From Diplocloster agilis (GTDB lineage Bacteria; Bacillota; Clostridia; Lachnospirales; Lachnospiraceae), in contig NZ_JAHQCW010000032.1 in NCBI RefSeq assembly GCF_019042275.1, positions 1 through 64,000 on the forward strand: a DNA stretch of 64,000 bases, given 5' to 3'. The notes beneath the pieces were generated by a model. The model was not told the DNA's origin. It searched no databases and saw only the letters and a list, made by a program, of their open reading frames with translations. Below are positions 1-8,568 of the stretch, in pieces (the stretch's first letter is position 1; every line of letters starts with the position of its first letter). A program made the position numbers and the translations under genes.

Positions 1-290
1 GAATAGGCTCGGTTCCTGAACCCGGCTTTTCGATTTCACTTAGCGTATTCCAGCGCTAGCCCTCCGCGCTCCCAGGGAGATACAAAAGAACCCGGCCGCC
101 CGGGGTGTCCCCGGATACCGCCCGCGGTTCCAAGCTCTAAGCAGCGGGCATCCGAAGCCCCCGGGAAGACACAACAGATCCCCGGAACCGGAAGCCTCCC
201 CGGAAACCGTCCGCCGGCCCCGGTCTCCACGTCCCCGGTCCCCATCAGCAAATCAAAAATTCCGCAAATACATGAAATTCCGCAGATTAC
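1..290. repeat. Partial long palindrome LP1 (right arm), cut by window edge
   Basis: This GC-rich stretch has no convincing gene. Positions 1-70 align block by block with the right arm of the large palindrome at 5742-5811: both have GAAT.GGC.CGGTTCCTGA, then ATTTCACTTAGC, then CCAGC, then AGCCCTCCGC in the same order and with nearly the same spacing. The matching left arm should therefore lie just outside the window. Positions 75-290 continue GC-rich with short self-complementary pieces, but their extent as part of the element is a guess. An 89-codon open frame on the minus strand here is an artefact of the high GC content. Confidence 0.6.
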
Positions 291-370
291 CCCCTTCCCG
301 AACACAGGATTTATAGTATAATGGAATCAGAATACAAGTAAAACAGCTCTGAGAATAGTAGGTGATCCAC

Positions 371-1156
371 TTGAAATTTGATATGCACTGTCATGTAAAA
401 GAGGGATCCATCGACGCCAAAGTATCACTGGAAGAATACATTGACCGGTTAATGGACAAGGGATTTCAGGGAATGCTGGTGACGGATCACGATACCTATG
501 ACGGGTACCGGAAATGGAAGTATGAGTTGAAAAACGATGACCGCTATAAAGATTTCGTGGTTATCAAGGGGATCGAGTATGACACCCGGGACGCCGGGCA
601 CATGCTCATCATTATGCCGGATCATCTCAAACTGCGGGTGCTGGAAGTCCGCGGACTGCCCATCCAGACACTGATCGACGTTATCCACAAAAGCGGCGGT
701 ATTATTGGTCCCGCCCACCCTTGCGGGGAACGTTTCTTAAGTATGATGAGCACCGGACGCTTTCGGAAAAATGACCATCTGGTGGAAAAGTTTGATTTTA
801 TCGAGACTTTTAATTCCTGTGAAAGCGATGAATCCAACCGCAGGGCCAGAGCCCTGGCCGAGAAGTATCATAAGCCCCAGTTCGGAGGCAGCGACGCGCA
901 CAAGCTGGACTGCGCGGGCCTGGCTTATACCAGGATCGATGCCGATATCCGTTCGGCCAATGATCTGATCCACGCCGTACAGGAACACAAGGTCGTCTCC
1001 TGCGGAGGCACATATTACAAATTTACCACGAAACAAAAACTGGGAAAACTGAATAATATCCCGGTAGCCGCCTTTTATTTCTATAATAAAAGTGCCAGCC
1101 TCATCAAGACGAATAAAAGAAACAAGAAACTGATTGAGCATCTGCTGCTACGCTAA
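371..1156 (+). CDS. PHP-domain metal-dependent phosphoesterase
   Basis: The protein has the PHP fold of DNA polymerase/histidinol phosphatase-type phosphoesterases. The N-terminus carries HCH (DMHCHVKEGS), then TDHD near residue 39, a central HP pair in GPAHPCGE, and a C-terminal GGSDAH; these are the usual metal ligands. An in-frame GTG lies at 362, but AGGTG at 360-364 sits at the right distance from the TTG at 371, so TTG 371 is preferred. It precedes the cysteine desulfidase-family gene by 18 bp and is probably cotranscribed with it. The substrate is unknown; small PHP proteins act on nucleotides, oligoribonucleotides or sugar phosphates. Confidence 0.8.
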   Translation: MKFDMHCHVKEGSIDAKVSLEEYIDRLMDKGFQGMLVTDHDTYDGYRKWKYELKNDDRYKDFVVIKGIEYDTRDAGHMLIIMPDHLKLRVLEVRGLPIQTLIDVIHKSGGIIGPAHPCGERFLSMMSTGRFRKNDHLVEKFDFIETFNSCESDESNRRARALAEKYHKPQFGGSDAHKLDCAGLAYTRIDADIRSANDLIHAVQEHKVVSCGGTYYKFTTKQKLGKLNNIPVAAFYFYNKSASLIKTNKRNKKLIEHLLLR

Positions 1157-1174
1157 GGAAGGAACGGTAAACCT

Positions 1175-2473
1175 ATGGATAAAAAAGATAAACGCTACGA
1201 CGCTTATCTTCGGATACTGAACAAAGAACTGATTCCGGCAATGGGATGTACGGAGCCCATTGCCATCGCATACTGCGCCGCCGTTGCCCGGGACACCCTG
1301 GGAACCTGGCCCGACCGGGTGGAGATCTATGTCAGCGGGAATATTATTAAAAATGTAAAAAGTGTCATCGTCCCGAACACCGGGAATAAGAAAGGACTGG
1401 AAGCTGCGGCAGCGGCCGGGATCGTAGCCGGCAACGCAGCCCGGAAGCTGGAAGTGATCGCGCAGGTCAGCGTAGAACAGATCGAACAGATGACCCGGTT
1501 TTTGGACGACATCCCCATACGGGTGATGTTCGCAGACACGGAATGCCCGCTGGATATCGAAGTTATCCTGTATCATGGTCAGGATTCTGCCCGGGTACAT
1601 ATCATGCAGGAGCACACGAATATTGTACTGATCGAAAAAAATGGGGAAATTCTTGTAAAAGCCGAACCGCAAAACGCGCCCGGTACAAAAGGACTCCCGG
1701 AAGCATCCGGCCAGGATGACTATGGGCTTCTTTGCATGGAAGGTATCTTTGATTTTGCACAGACCGTTGCTATCGAGGATGTGCAGCAACTGCTGGATCA
1801 GCAGATTGAGTATAACACTGCCATCGCCCGGGAAGGACTGGCCCGGGACTACGGCGCGAATATCGGCAGCGTACTCCTAAAGGCCTACGGCAGCGACATC
1901 CGGACGCGGGCCAAGGCAGCGGCCGCCGCCGGTTCCGACGCCAGAATGGATGGCTGTGAGCTTCCGGTGGTGATCAATTCCGGCAGCGGCAATCAGGGCA
2001 TGACCGTCTCTCTTCCCGTCATTGAGTACGCAAAAGAAACAGGCGCCGGTCAGGAAACCCTGTACCGCGCCCTTGTGCTCTCCAATCTGGCCGCCATACA
2101 CCAGAAGTTTTACATCGGCCGTCTCTCCGCCTACTGCGGAGCGGTCAGCGCCGGTGCCGCAGCCGGCGCCGGTATTACCTATCTCCTGGGCGGCGGCTAC
2201 TCTCACATCTGCCACACCATTGTCAATGCCCTCGCCATCACGTCCGGCATCGTATGCGATGGCGCCAAGCCATCCTGCGCTGCCAAAATCGCAGCCTCCG
2301 TGGACGCCGGTATCCTGGGATACGAAATGTATCGAAACGGCCAGCAGTTCTACGGCGGCGACGGCGTTCTGGCCAAAGGCATCGAAAACACGCTGCGCAA
2401 TATCGGACGTCTCGGCAAAGACGGCATGAAAGATACCGACAAAGAGATTATCCGCATTATGTCAGACTGTTAA
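1175..2473 (+). CDS. UPF0597 family / L-cysteine desulfidase-like protein
   Basis: The 432-residue protein matches the UPF0597 (YhaM/CyuA) family, related to the archaeal Fe-S L-cysteine desulfidase that splits cysteine into pyruvate, ammonia and sulfide. The hallmark MGCTEP is at residues 23-28. A later cysteine pair in VCDGAKPSC, together with other glycine-rich blocks such as NSGSGNQG, fits Fe-S cluster and substrate binding. It starts at ATG with AAGGAAGG upstream and follows the PHP gene closely. It is cytosolic, full length for the family, and ends at a clear terminator. An alternative role is serine-dehydratase-like deamination; the family is only partly characterised. Confidence 0.85.
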   Translation: MDKKDKRYDAYLRILNKELIPAMGCTEPIAIAYCAAVARDTLGTWPDRVEIYVSGNIIKNVKSVIVPNTGNKKGLEAAAAAGIVAGNAARKLEVIAQVSVEQIEQMTRFLDDIPIRVMFADTECPLDIEVILYHGQDSARVHIMQEHTNIVLIEKNGEILVKAEPQNAPGTKGLPEASGQDDYGLLCMEGIFDFAQTVAIEDVQQLLDQQIEYNTAIAREGLARDYGANIGSVLLKAYGSDIRTRAKAAAAAGSDARMDGCELPVVINSGSGNQGMTVSLPVIEYAKETGAGQETLYRALVLSNLAAIHQKFYIGRLSAYCGAVSAGAAAGAGITYLLGGGYSHICHTIVNALAITSGIVCDGAKPSCAAKIAASVDAGILGYEMYRNGQQFYGGDGVLAKGIENTLRNIGRLGKDGMKDTDKEIIRIMSDC

Positions 2474-2475
2474 TA

Positions 2476-2532
2476 TACAGCCCTCCAGACCGGCAGCGCC
2501 AGTGCTGCCGGAACCGGGGGGCTGTTTTTCGT
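2476..2532 (+). terminator. Rho-independent terminator after cysteine desulfidase gene
   Basis: CAGCCCTCC pairs with GGGGGGCTG around an inner CCGGCAGC/GCTGCCGG hairpin, followed by a T-rich run (TTTTTCGTTTT). It lies 5 bp after the stop codon. Confidence 0.8.
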
Positions 2533-2546
2533 TTTGGCTGTCCGGA

Positions 2547-5042
2547 TCATAAGCCGGCCGCTTCCATCCTGTCCGCCGCCTTGAATCCATCTCTTCCGTC
2601 CTTTTTTGCCTCATACAGCTGTTTATCCGTGATCTGATACAGGTCTTCATACTCATCTCCGGCACAGGACAGTGCCGCTCCTACGCTGATCGTAATCCCG
2701 ATCTCGTTCTCCACCAGAAGCTCCCGGGCTTTCGAACATATTTCCCCGCATTTATCGCAAAGCGCGCTTTTATCCTTCACTTTCTTCATATAGACCATGA
2801 ATTCATCCCCGCCCGGACGCCCTACGATATCATCCGCCCGGAAACTGGAGCGAAGCAGCTGTGCCACAGCGCGCAGCACTTCATCACCGCTCATATGGCC
2901 ATAATTGTCATTCACCGTTTTAAAATGATCCACATCGATCATCAGCAATGCGCCGTGTTCGCCCTCTTTCATCTGATGAATATCTTCTATAATCAGATTC
3001 CGGATCGTTTCGGCATTATAGATATGTGTCAGGCTGTCCAGGCGTGCCTTTGACAGCAGCTCATCTCTCTGCTGCATCTCCTCGTCGATCATGTTGATTT
3101 TACCCAGAACATATACCAGGGCATCGCCGTCATAGACTTTTTCGATCGCAAGCCTTAGCCAATGGCGCTGTCCGTCATTGCAAACCAAATTAGTCTCCAC
3201 GATTCCCTCGTTCTGCATAATTAGATCCACAAATCCTTGTTTCTGTTCTTTCAACTCATCCGAATCGGAATCTTGTTTCAAATCAAAATCCATCATCTCC
3301 GGCTCCGAATTTTTTTCCGGCCGCGGCCGCGATACCAGAAGCTTCCCGGTCTGGTGGTTATATTCGAAAATGTAATCATTGACCAGCGCATAGAGCCGGA
3401 AATGTTTCCGAAGCTCCAGAGCTGTCTTTTTGCTCATCCGGGCGCGCTGCCTCAGAAAATAGGACAGCACTGCGATCACAGTCAGGAACCCGGCCACAAG
3501 GACGATGATGGCTTCCAACGGATTCATCCGGATCATATCGCCGATCGTGTAGCTTTGCTTGTTCATACTATTCTGATTTATGATCCCCTGCATATCCACG
3601 ACGGGGATCGTCGTGATCACTTTATTCAGAATCGACAACAGCTCCATGGAACCCGATTTTACTACTCCAAAGCATATCTTCCTGGCCTCATAAGTCTGTG
3701 GGACCATTTTCAGGTCATGGAATTCCGGCATATTGATATAAAACTGCGCGGTATAGGCATCCACATAGGTATAGTCCGCCTCCCCTTTTTCCACTGCCCG
3801 TATACATTCACTGACGGTGTCATACCGGTATACATTTCCCTGATATTCTCCCTTATAACTGCCCGCATTGGTCAGAGCCAGTTTTTTTCCCTTTATGGAC
3901 GCCTCGGTGGAATCTTCCTTCATCAGGATCAGATATTGCGCCGAGACATACGGCCGTGACATGGAAAGGCGGCGTTCTCTTGCCAGGTCATAATTATAAG
4001 GCATCCCTGCCACCAGCTTAATATTATCCCGGTCCATTTCCTCATAGAGCAGATCCGGCGTGTCCACACCGACCAGTTCAAACTGAAGTCCTGTGACCTG
4101 GCTTACATAGGCCAGCAAATCCACCGAGATCCCGGAAAGCTTATCCTGTTTTTCATCCCAATACTGATAAGGCGGCTGCTCTTTTAAAACGGCCACCTTC
4201 ATAACACCCGCGTCTTTTATATATTCCTGCTCCTCTTTGGTCAGATACAGTTTATTGTCTGTCGACGTAAAATATTTTTCATTCAGCGAGGCGGTAAAAT
4301 AAGGATTTGACTGTTCTATACTCACGATGGCCTTATTCAAATCTCCCAGAAGTCCCGTGTTTTTATCCTTCGAGGTGACGAAAAAAAACGGTTTGGAGGC
4401 AAACTTGGCGATCGTGCGCACCCCTTCCACAGGATTTACACTATTATTCAGCATCATATCCGCGCGTCCCGAGAGCAGCGCCTCCTTTTGCTCCTCAACA
4501 GAAGTGCAGTTGACATACTCCGGCGTGACCAGATTCATCGCGCAGTAATCTTCCAGTTCTTTCACACTTCTGCTGCTCTGGCTAAGAACTGCGATCCGGA
4601 AATACTGCTGTACCTGTGAATTGATCGTGACATCCGGTATATTTTCATAGAGCACTTGCAGCACCGTATCCACCATACCATAATCATGACTGGCATAATC
4701 GAACTGTTCTCTGAGCGCGGGATCATAGAGCATCCCGCCCATCAGATCCACCTCCCCGTCCTGGAGCATCCGCATAAGCGTTGTAAGGCTCTCATTCTCA
4801 TCGCCCGGCACCTGAACGAACTCATAATCCCATCCTGTATACTGTGCGATCTCTTCCAGATACTCATATGTATAACCACTGTAATTTCCATATTCATCCA
4901 GCTCAGTGAGGCCTTTCTGAATCGGAAACGCCACCCGGACTGTTCTCTCATTGTCAGGCGCGGCCTCCGCGCTTACCGGCCACAGGACCAAACCCATTAA
5001 AACCGCCAAAATTATACACAGACCTCTTCGTCGCTTTTTCAT
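2547..5042 (-). CDS. Membrane diguanylate cyclase with two periplasmic-binding sensor domains
   Basis: This is an 831-residue sensor enzyme predicted to make cyclic di-GMP. The order is: signal peptide (1-27, ending AEAAP), a first SBP_bac_3 amino-acid-binding-type domain (~30-270), a second one (~280-495), a membrane helix (~508-530), a PAS-like segment (~545-670) and a GGDEF domain (~680-825). GGDEF is exact and is preceded at the usual five-residue distance by an RADD inhibitory I-site, so the cyclase looks active and product-inhibited. The two Venus-flytrap domains suggest it senses a small ligand outside the cell. It is monocistronic, with its own promoter at 5092-5120. Confidence 0.9.
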   Translation of the reverse strand: MKKRRRGLCIILAVLMGLVLWPVSAEAAPDNERTVRVAFPIQKGLTELDEYGNYSGYTYEYLEEIAQYTGWDYEFVQVPGDENESLTTLMRMLQDGEVDLMGGMLYDPALREQFDYASHDYGMVDTVLQVLYENIPDVTINSQVQQYFRIAVLSQSSRSVKELEDYCAMNLVTPEYVNCTSVEEQKEALLSGRADMMLNNSVNPVEGVRTIAKFASKPFFFVTSKDKNTGLLGDLNKAIVSIEQSNPYFTASLNEKYFTSTDNKLYLTKEEQEYIKDAGVMKVAVLKEQPPYQYWDEKQDKLSGISVDLLAYVSQVTGLQFELVGVDTPDLLYEEMDRDNIKLVAGMPYNYDLARERRLSMSRPYVSAQYLILMKEDSTEASIKGKKLALTNAGSYKGEYQGNVYRYDTVSECIRAVEKGEADYTYVDAYTAQFYINMPEFHDLKMVPQTYEARKICFGVVKSGSMELLSILNKVITTIPVVDMQGIINQNSMNKQSYTIGDMIRMNPLEAIIVLVAGFLTVIAVLSYFLRQRARMSKKTALELRKHFRLYALVNDYIFEYNHQTGKLLVSRPRPEKNSEPEMMDFDLKQDSDSDELKEQKQGFVDLIMQNEGIVETNLVCNDGQRHWLRLAIEKVYDGDALVYVLGKINMIDEEMQQRDELLSKARLDSLTHIYNAETIRNLIIEDIHQMKEGEHGALLMIDVDHFKTVNDNYGHMSGDEVLRAVAQLLRSSFRADDIVGRPGGDEFMVYMKKVKDKSALCDKCGEICSKARELLVENEIGITISVGAALSCAGDEYEDLYQITDKQLYEAKKDGRDGFKAADRMEAAGL

Positions 5043-5091
5043 TTATCTCAACCTGTCTTTCAGGACTACTTATTCCGTCGTCATTAAGAAC

Positions 5092-5120
5092 ATTATACAA
5101 GTATTTTCTGATCGTAGCAA
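5092..5120 (-). promoter_or_regulatory. Promoter for the GGDEF gene
   Basis: On the minus strand TTGCTA and TATAAT are separated by 17 bp, with the start codon about 50 bp downstream. Confidence 0.6.
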
Positions 5121-5199
5121 GGAAATTACAGTCACCACGCCTTTTCCGCCGCTCAATAAAAAAGTACTATAAAACACTTTCGAATACTTTCCCACATAA

Positions 5200-5230
5200 T
5201 GAAAAAGCTCCTGAAAATTCAGGAGCTTTA
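5200..5230 (-). terminator. Terminator of tRNA-Cys
   Basis: A 12-bp perfect stem (AAAGCTCCTGAA/TTCAGGAGCTTT, two-base loop) is followed on the minus strand by TTTTTC, directly after the tRNA. Confidence 0.85.
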
Positions 5231-5233
5231 CAG

Positions 5234-5304
5234 AGGCGACAACCAGATTTGAACTGGTGATCAGGGTGTTGCAGACCCATGCCTTACCACTTGGCTATGT
5301 CGCC
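5234..5304 (-). tRNA. tRNA-Cys (GCA)
   Basis: The minus strand folds as a cloverleaf. The acceptor stem is GGCGACA/TGTCGCC, the D arm GCC...GGC, the anticodon loop CTGCAAC gives GCA, and the T arm is CCAG-TTCAAAT-CTGG. CCA is not encoded. A strong promoter lies directly upstream and a terminator directly downstream, so it is a single-tRNA unit. Confidence 0.95.
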
Positions 5305-5315
5305 ACAGCTATTTG

Positions 5316-5344
5316 ATTATAGCAAAACATTTTATTTCCGTCAA
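5316..5344 (-). promoter_or_regulatory. Promoter of tRNA-Cys
   Basis: TTGACG, a 17-bp spacer and TATAAT on the minus strand; the tRNA begins 11 bp after the -10 box. The 207 bp between this promoter and the palindrome at 5552 are AT-rich and show no gene. Confidence 0.8.
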
Positions 5345-5551
5345 GACAAAAAAATAATTTTTTTAAATAAATTCAACGTACGTCAATTTAAAACCTTTTT
5401 CAGACTTTTCTCAAGCTGCAAAGTCACTATCCAAACTTAACCAAACCAAAAACATCCTCCGTTCACCAGAAGCTGCAAATAAAAATCACCCCAAAATAAT
5501 GACTTTAAAAAATCCTCCTTTGAATCTCATACTAAGGTTGAACAAAAAGCA

Positions 5552-5880
5552 GGGAAGAACCCTGGGGGGCGGGTTGCGTACGCCTATTTTGGGACGCGGG
5601 GCGGGCGCCTGTCCTTTGGCGGGCATAGGGCGGCTGTGCAGCTGCTTAGTGAAATCCGGCCGGCAGACTCAGGATGTCCGGCGGACTTCACGTCCGACGG
5701 GCAAGGGCCACTGAACCGGAAACGCATCATGCGTTTCCGGTGAATTGGCCCGGTTCCTGAGTCTGCCGGCCGGATTTCACTTAGCAGCTGCCAGCATACA
5801 GCCCTCCGCCCGCCAAAGGACAGGCGCCCGCCCCGCGTCCCAAAACAGGCGTACGCAACCCGCCCCCCAGGGTTCTCCCC
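5552..5880. repeat. Long palindrome LP2: 125-bp arms with a two-hairpin head
   Basis: The left arm (5552-5674) and right arm (5755-5880) are inverted copies with only small bulges, for example GGCGGGTTGCGTACGCC against GGCGTACGCAACCCGCC. The head (5675-5754, 80 nt) contains two hairpins: a weak one around CGGAC/GTCCG (5682-5696), and a strong one pairing 5715-5727 with 5729-5741 (13 bp), closed by GGGCCA/TGGCCC. Its right arm shares several sequence blocks with the partial element at the left window edge. It lies 15 bp beyond the stop codon of the S1-domain gene. It contains no gene and has no T-run typical of an ordinary terminator. Confidence 0.9.
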
Positions 5881-5895
5881 GGACCTTGCATCACT

Positions 5896-6843
5896 TTACA
5901 GATCCAATTTCAGATTCTTAAACAGGGATCCAAGATTCGTAGAAAGCCCTTCGCTCTGGGGAAGGTCGTAGGACTCCTCCACCACTTCCTGAGCGGTTGC
6001 GTCATGCAGCGCTTTCATGCTGAGGCTTAATTTTCCTTCTTTTACGGCGATTACTTTAACTTTTACTTTGTCTCCCACTTTGAGAACCGCATCCGGAGAT
6101 TTGATCCTCTTCTCACTGATCTGGGATACATGTACCAGACCGGACAGGCCGCTGCCCAGATTGATAAACGCTCCGTAAGGCTGGATACTTTCTACAGTAC
6201 CTTCCGTAACCAGACCTACCTGCACATTGGAAATTCTGGCTTTGCGCTCCTCTGCAGCCTGTTCTCTTAGAATCTCACGGGCAGACAGGATTAAACGCTT
6301 GTCCTCTTCCACTACGTCGAGGACTTTGACCTGGATTTCCTTATTCAGGAATTCGTTCAGATCCTCCACATAGTTCAAAGAGAGCTTGGAGGCCGGAATA
6401 AATCCGCGGATACCTTCCACGTAGGCAACGACCCCGCTCTTCACCACGCCTTTGACCGTTACGGTGAGGACCGTACCCTCTTCCTGCAGCTGTCTTAGCT
6501 TGTCCCAGGCCAGCTCGTCATCTGCCTCGATCTTCGACAGCAGAATATGTCCCTGTCCGTCGTCTTTCTTGACTACGGCAGCGCTGATCTCATCTCCTGC
6601 CGCTACATGTTCTTTCAGACTGTAACCGGGTTCCCGGCTGAACTTGTCTAACGGGATGATTCCTTCCGTGTAATACTTCAGATCCACGGTGACATCTTCA
6701 TCACCTACGGCGATCACGACGCCTGTCATGATCTCCCCCTCCACAATTTCTTTAAAGGAGGCTTCCAGTTCCGTGGCGTAATCCTCCATGGAAGCTCCTT
6801 CCTCCGTTACCGGAGTTACATCGACCTTCTGTTCTTCTGACAT
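5896..6843 (-). CDS. S1 RNA-binding domain protein (RpsA-like)
   Basis: The cytosolic protein of about 315 residues has three S1 OB-fold repeats (roughly residues 33-102, 120-188 and 206-274). The third carries the classic GLSGLVHVSQISEKR segment; the N-terminus is acidic. Low-GC Firmicutes often have such a short ribosomal-protein-S1-like factor instead of the six-repeat enterobacterial S1. It probably binds mRNA or ribosomes. ATG at 6843 is preferred over the upstream GTG at 6852 because GGAAG then lies 8 bp away. It is a single gene with an extended -10 promoter; the LP2 palindrome begins directly downstream. Confidence 0.85.
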   Translation of the reverse strand: MSEEQKVDVTPVTEEGASMEDYATELEASFKEIVEGEIMTGVVIAVGDEDVTVDLKYYTEGIIPLDKFSREPGYSLKEHVAAGDEISAAVVKKDDGQGHILLSKIEADDELAWDKLRQLQEEGTVLTVTVKGVVKSGVVAYVEGIRGFIPASKLSLNYVEDLNEFLNKEIQVKVLDVVEEDKRLILSAREILREQAAEERKARISNVQVGLVTEGTVESIQPYGAFINLGSGLSGLVHVSQISEKRIKSPDAVLKVGDKVKVKVIAVKEGKLSLSMKALHDATAQEVVEESYDLPQSEGLSTNLGSLFKNLKLDL

Positions 6844-6882
6844 ATCTGACACTTCCTTTCCATAGCTTTACTGTCACGCACC

Positions 6883-6891
6883 ATTATATCA
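6883..6891 (-). promoter_or_regulatory. Extended -10 promoter for the S1-domain gene
   Basis: TGATATAAT on the minus strand (TG one base ahead of TATAAT), about 40 bp before the start codon. No good -35 box is seen. Confidence 0.5.
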
Positions 6892-7051
6892 TAACAATTC
6901 TCATTTGACACGTTCCTTGCGCGAAAAAGGCATAATTTATTCGTAAAAAAATAACAGATTTGCAATGAAGCATAGCATTTTTGTAACATTTACCCTGTAT
7001 AATAATAAAAAGTAGAAAAAGTACGACGATAACGGAAAAGGATGTGATTGT

Positions 7052-7498
7052 ATGAGTAAGAAAATGCGTGCTGTGGTTTGTGTTTTTCTCTTTATGTTTT
7101 TCATCGGAATCAGCGATATTACACTCATGCGTGTATCTGCCGAACCGAATACAGAGGCGGTAACATCCATTCCCCATACCAGTATAGATACCGGGACGGC
7201 TGATCGTGATATCGCAGTGGAAATCTTATGTGACCACCTGTCGGAGGATATCGCGGATCTTACCACCCAGATGCGGGAATGCAACGTGAGTGATCTGATA
7301 GAGACAGACGATTATGCATACGCTTATTTTGATAAAGATTTTTCCACTTCTCCGGTCTATGATGTATACGCAGTCATCCGTATGGAGAACGGAACCTATA
7401 CATTTGTTACGCTGAACACTCCCGAAAAGCTCACAGATGGGCAGGTCGATCAGCTGCTGCGGCAGATAGCACAAAACCCCGACTCTTCCGCCTCTTAA
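7052..7498 (+). CDS. Small secreted protein of unknown function
   Basis: The product has 148 residues with a clear signal peptide (basic MSKKMR, hydrophobic core to about residue 25, SAEP cleavage region). The mature part (~115 residues) is acidic, with no recognised domain and no cysteine outside the conserved-looking REC of LTTQMREC. ATG follows AAAAGGATG at a good distance, and a TATAAT lies at 6998. The gene is flanked by the divergent S1 gene and a bidirectional terminator, so it is monocistronic. I do not recognise the family; an extracellular lipid- or peptide-binding role cannot be judged from the sequence. Confidence 0.7.
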   Translation: MSKKMRAVVCVFLFMFFIGISDITLMRVSAEPNTEAVTSIPHTSIDTGTADRDIAVEILCDHLSEDIADLTTQMRECNVSDLIETDDYAYAYFDKDFSTSPVYDVYAVIRMENGTYTFVTLNTPEKLTDGQVDQLLRQIAQNPDSSAS

Positions 7499-7519
7499 TA
7501 ATATAGTCCTCACCAAATC

Positions 7520-7567
7520 AAAGAGTGCTGTGCCGATGAATTCATCTTTCATCGCACAGCACTCTTT
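7520..7567. terminator. Bidirectional terminator
   Basis: AAAGAGTGCTGTGC pairs exactly with GCACAGCACTCTTT around the small palindrome GATGAATTCATC. It separates the secreted-protein gene (+) from the DUF3021 gene (-). Confidence 0.8.
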
Positions 7568-7568
7568 G

Positions 7569-7991
7569 TTATTTTTCTTTCAGTTTTTCATTGATCCTCA
7601 TGGCTTCTTTGCGGTAATACAGGTAAAAGCAAAACCAGATCACTCCTGTAATAGCCAGAGTACCGGCAATCATGCCGATCACCGTCCCGATTCCATACTG
7701 CAAGGGAATCCATCCCCTCCAAAAGGCAGCGATAAAATAGATCACCAGTCCGATCCCCAAGTGGATGAGCACCTGGATTCCCCTCGCCATCTCTTCCTTT
7801 TCGTAGACAACGCTGGGAAGCGTAAATCCCAACCCAATGATAATGCCTGCAAAAATATTGGCAAAATAATCGCTGACATTAGAGATGAGAAATTCAGGCC
7901 CCATTGTGGCAACACCAACCATACCGATCAATACATTCATGGTACAACCCCATGCGATTCCCATAAGAAATAATTTTAAAAATTTTTTCAT
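7569..7991 (-). CDS. DUF3021 membrane protein
   Basis: This integral membrane protein of 140 residues has four predicted helices and begins MKKFLKLFLMGIAWGC, typical of DUF3021. Such proteins are regularly encoded next to a stand-alone LytTR DNA-binding protein, as here, and are thought to modulate its activity or sense the membrane. Upstream in-frame starts exist, but AAGGAGG sits 6 bp before the ATG at 7991. It is separated by 11 bp from the LytTR gene and is cotranscribed with it. The signal sensed is unknown. Confidence 0.8.
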   Translation of the reverse strand: MKKFLKLFLMGIAWGCTMNVLIGMVGVATMGPEFLISNVSDYFANIFAGIIIGLGFTLPSVVYEKEEMARGIQVLIHLGIGLVIYFIAAFWRGWIPLQYGIGTVIGMIAGTLAITGVIWFCFYLYYRKEAMRINEKLKEK

Positions 7992-8002
7992 ATGCATCCT
8001 CC

Positions 8003-8443
8003 TTACAAACCCAGATATTTTTTGAACTCCGGCAGATATTTTCTCGAGATATAATCCCGGCATCCATTTTTCAGATGCAGAACCATCATTCCGTTAAATG
8101 AGGGTTCCACGCTGTCCAGTTCCCTTAGATTGACAACCGTGGACTTGGAGATTTGCATAAATCCTTTTCCCAATAATTCCTTCAGTTCATATAATCGCTT
8201 TTTGGAATTGTACTTATTCCTGCCGCAATAGAGGACTGTCTGCGCAGCCTCGACCCTCGCCATGCAGACTTCCTCCGGGCTAAGCACAATGATCCTCTCC
8301 CCGTTATTGGCAGTGACCACTGTTTCCCGCTTCTCTAACGAGGCCGCCGCCTGTCGAATTTCCTCCGTCACATTCCCGGTAAAAATGACCGCGTATGGTT
8401 CTTTAATATCCCCGGACACCTTGATTTCCACCCGCAAGATCAC
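8003..8443 (-). CDS. LytTR-domain transcription regulator without receiver
   Basis: A protein of about 146 residues consists of a short N-terminal segment (residues 1-45) and a C-terminal LytTR DNA-binding domain (GKGFMQISKSTVVNLRELDSV and NGCRDYISRKY are family hallmarks). It lacks a phosphorylation receiver and so differs from AgrA/LytR regulators. The start is GTG 8443 or TTG 8437, both near AGGAG. With the following DUF3021 gene it forms a two-gene operon, probably autoregulated. Other targets cannot be inferred. Confidence 0.85.
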   Translation of the reverse strand: MILRVEIKVSGDIKEPYAVIFTGNVTEEIRQAAASLEKRETVVTANNGERIIVLSPEEVCMARVEAAQTVLYCGRNKYNSKKRLYELKELLGKGFMQISKSTVVNLRELDSVEPSFNGMMVLHLKNGCRDYISRKYLPEFKKYLGL

Positions 8444-8568
8444 CGACTCCTTTCTCCACCTTTTTGTTGTCATGCTTATTATAATAGCCGGCACATGAAG
8501 TTGTCATTTGATCCGCTGTAAGTGGCCGATATCCGAAGGTAAGATGCATTCCAAACCGGCGTATCCGC

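Noticed and set aside
3237-3959. A 240-codon plus-strand open frame inside the GGDEF gene
   Set aside because: Antisense shadow of a well-conserved protein; no start site.
5552-5880. LP2 as an insertion sequence or ordinary terminator
   Set aside because: There is no transposase frame, no target-site duplication was recognised, and no T-run follows the stem. A MITE-like origin stays possible but is not shown.
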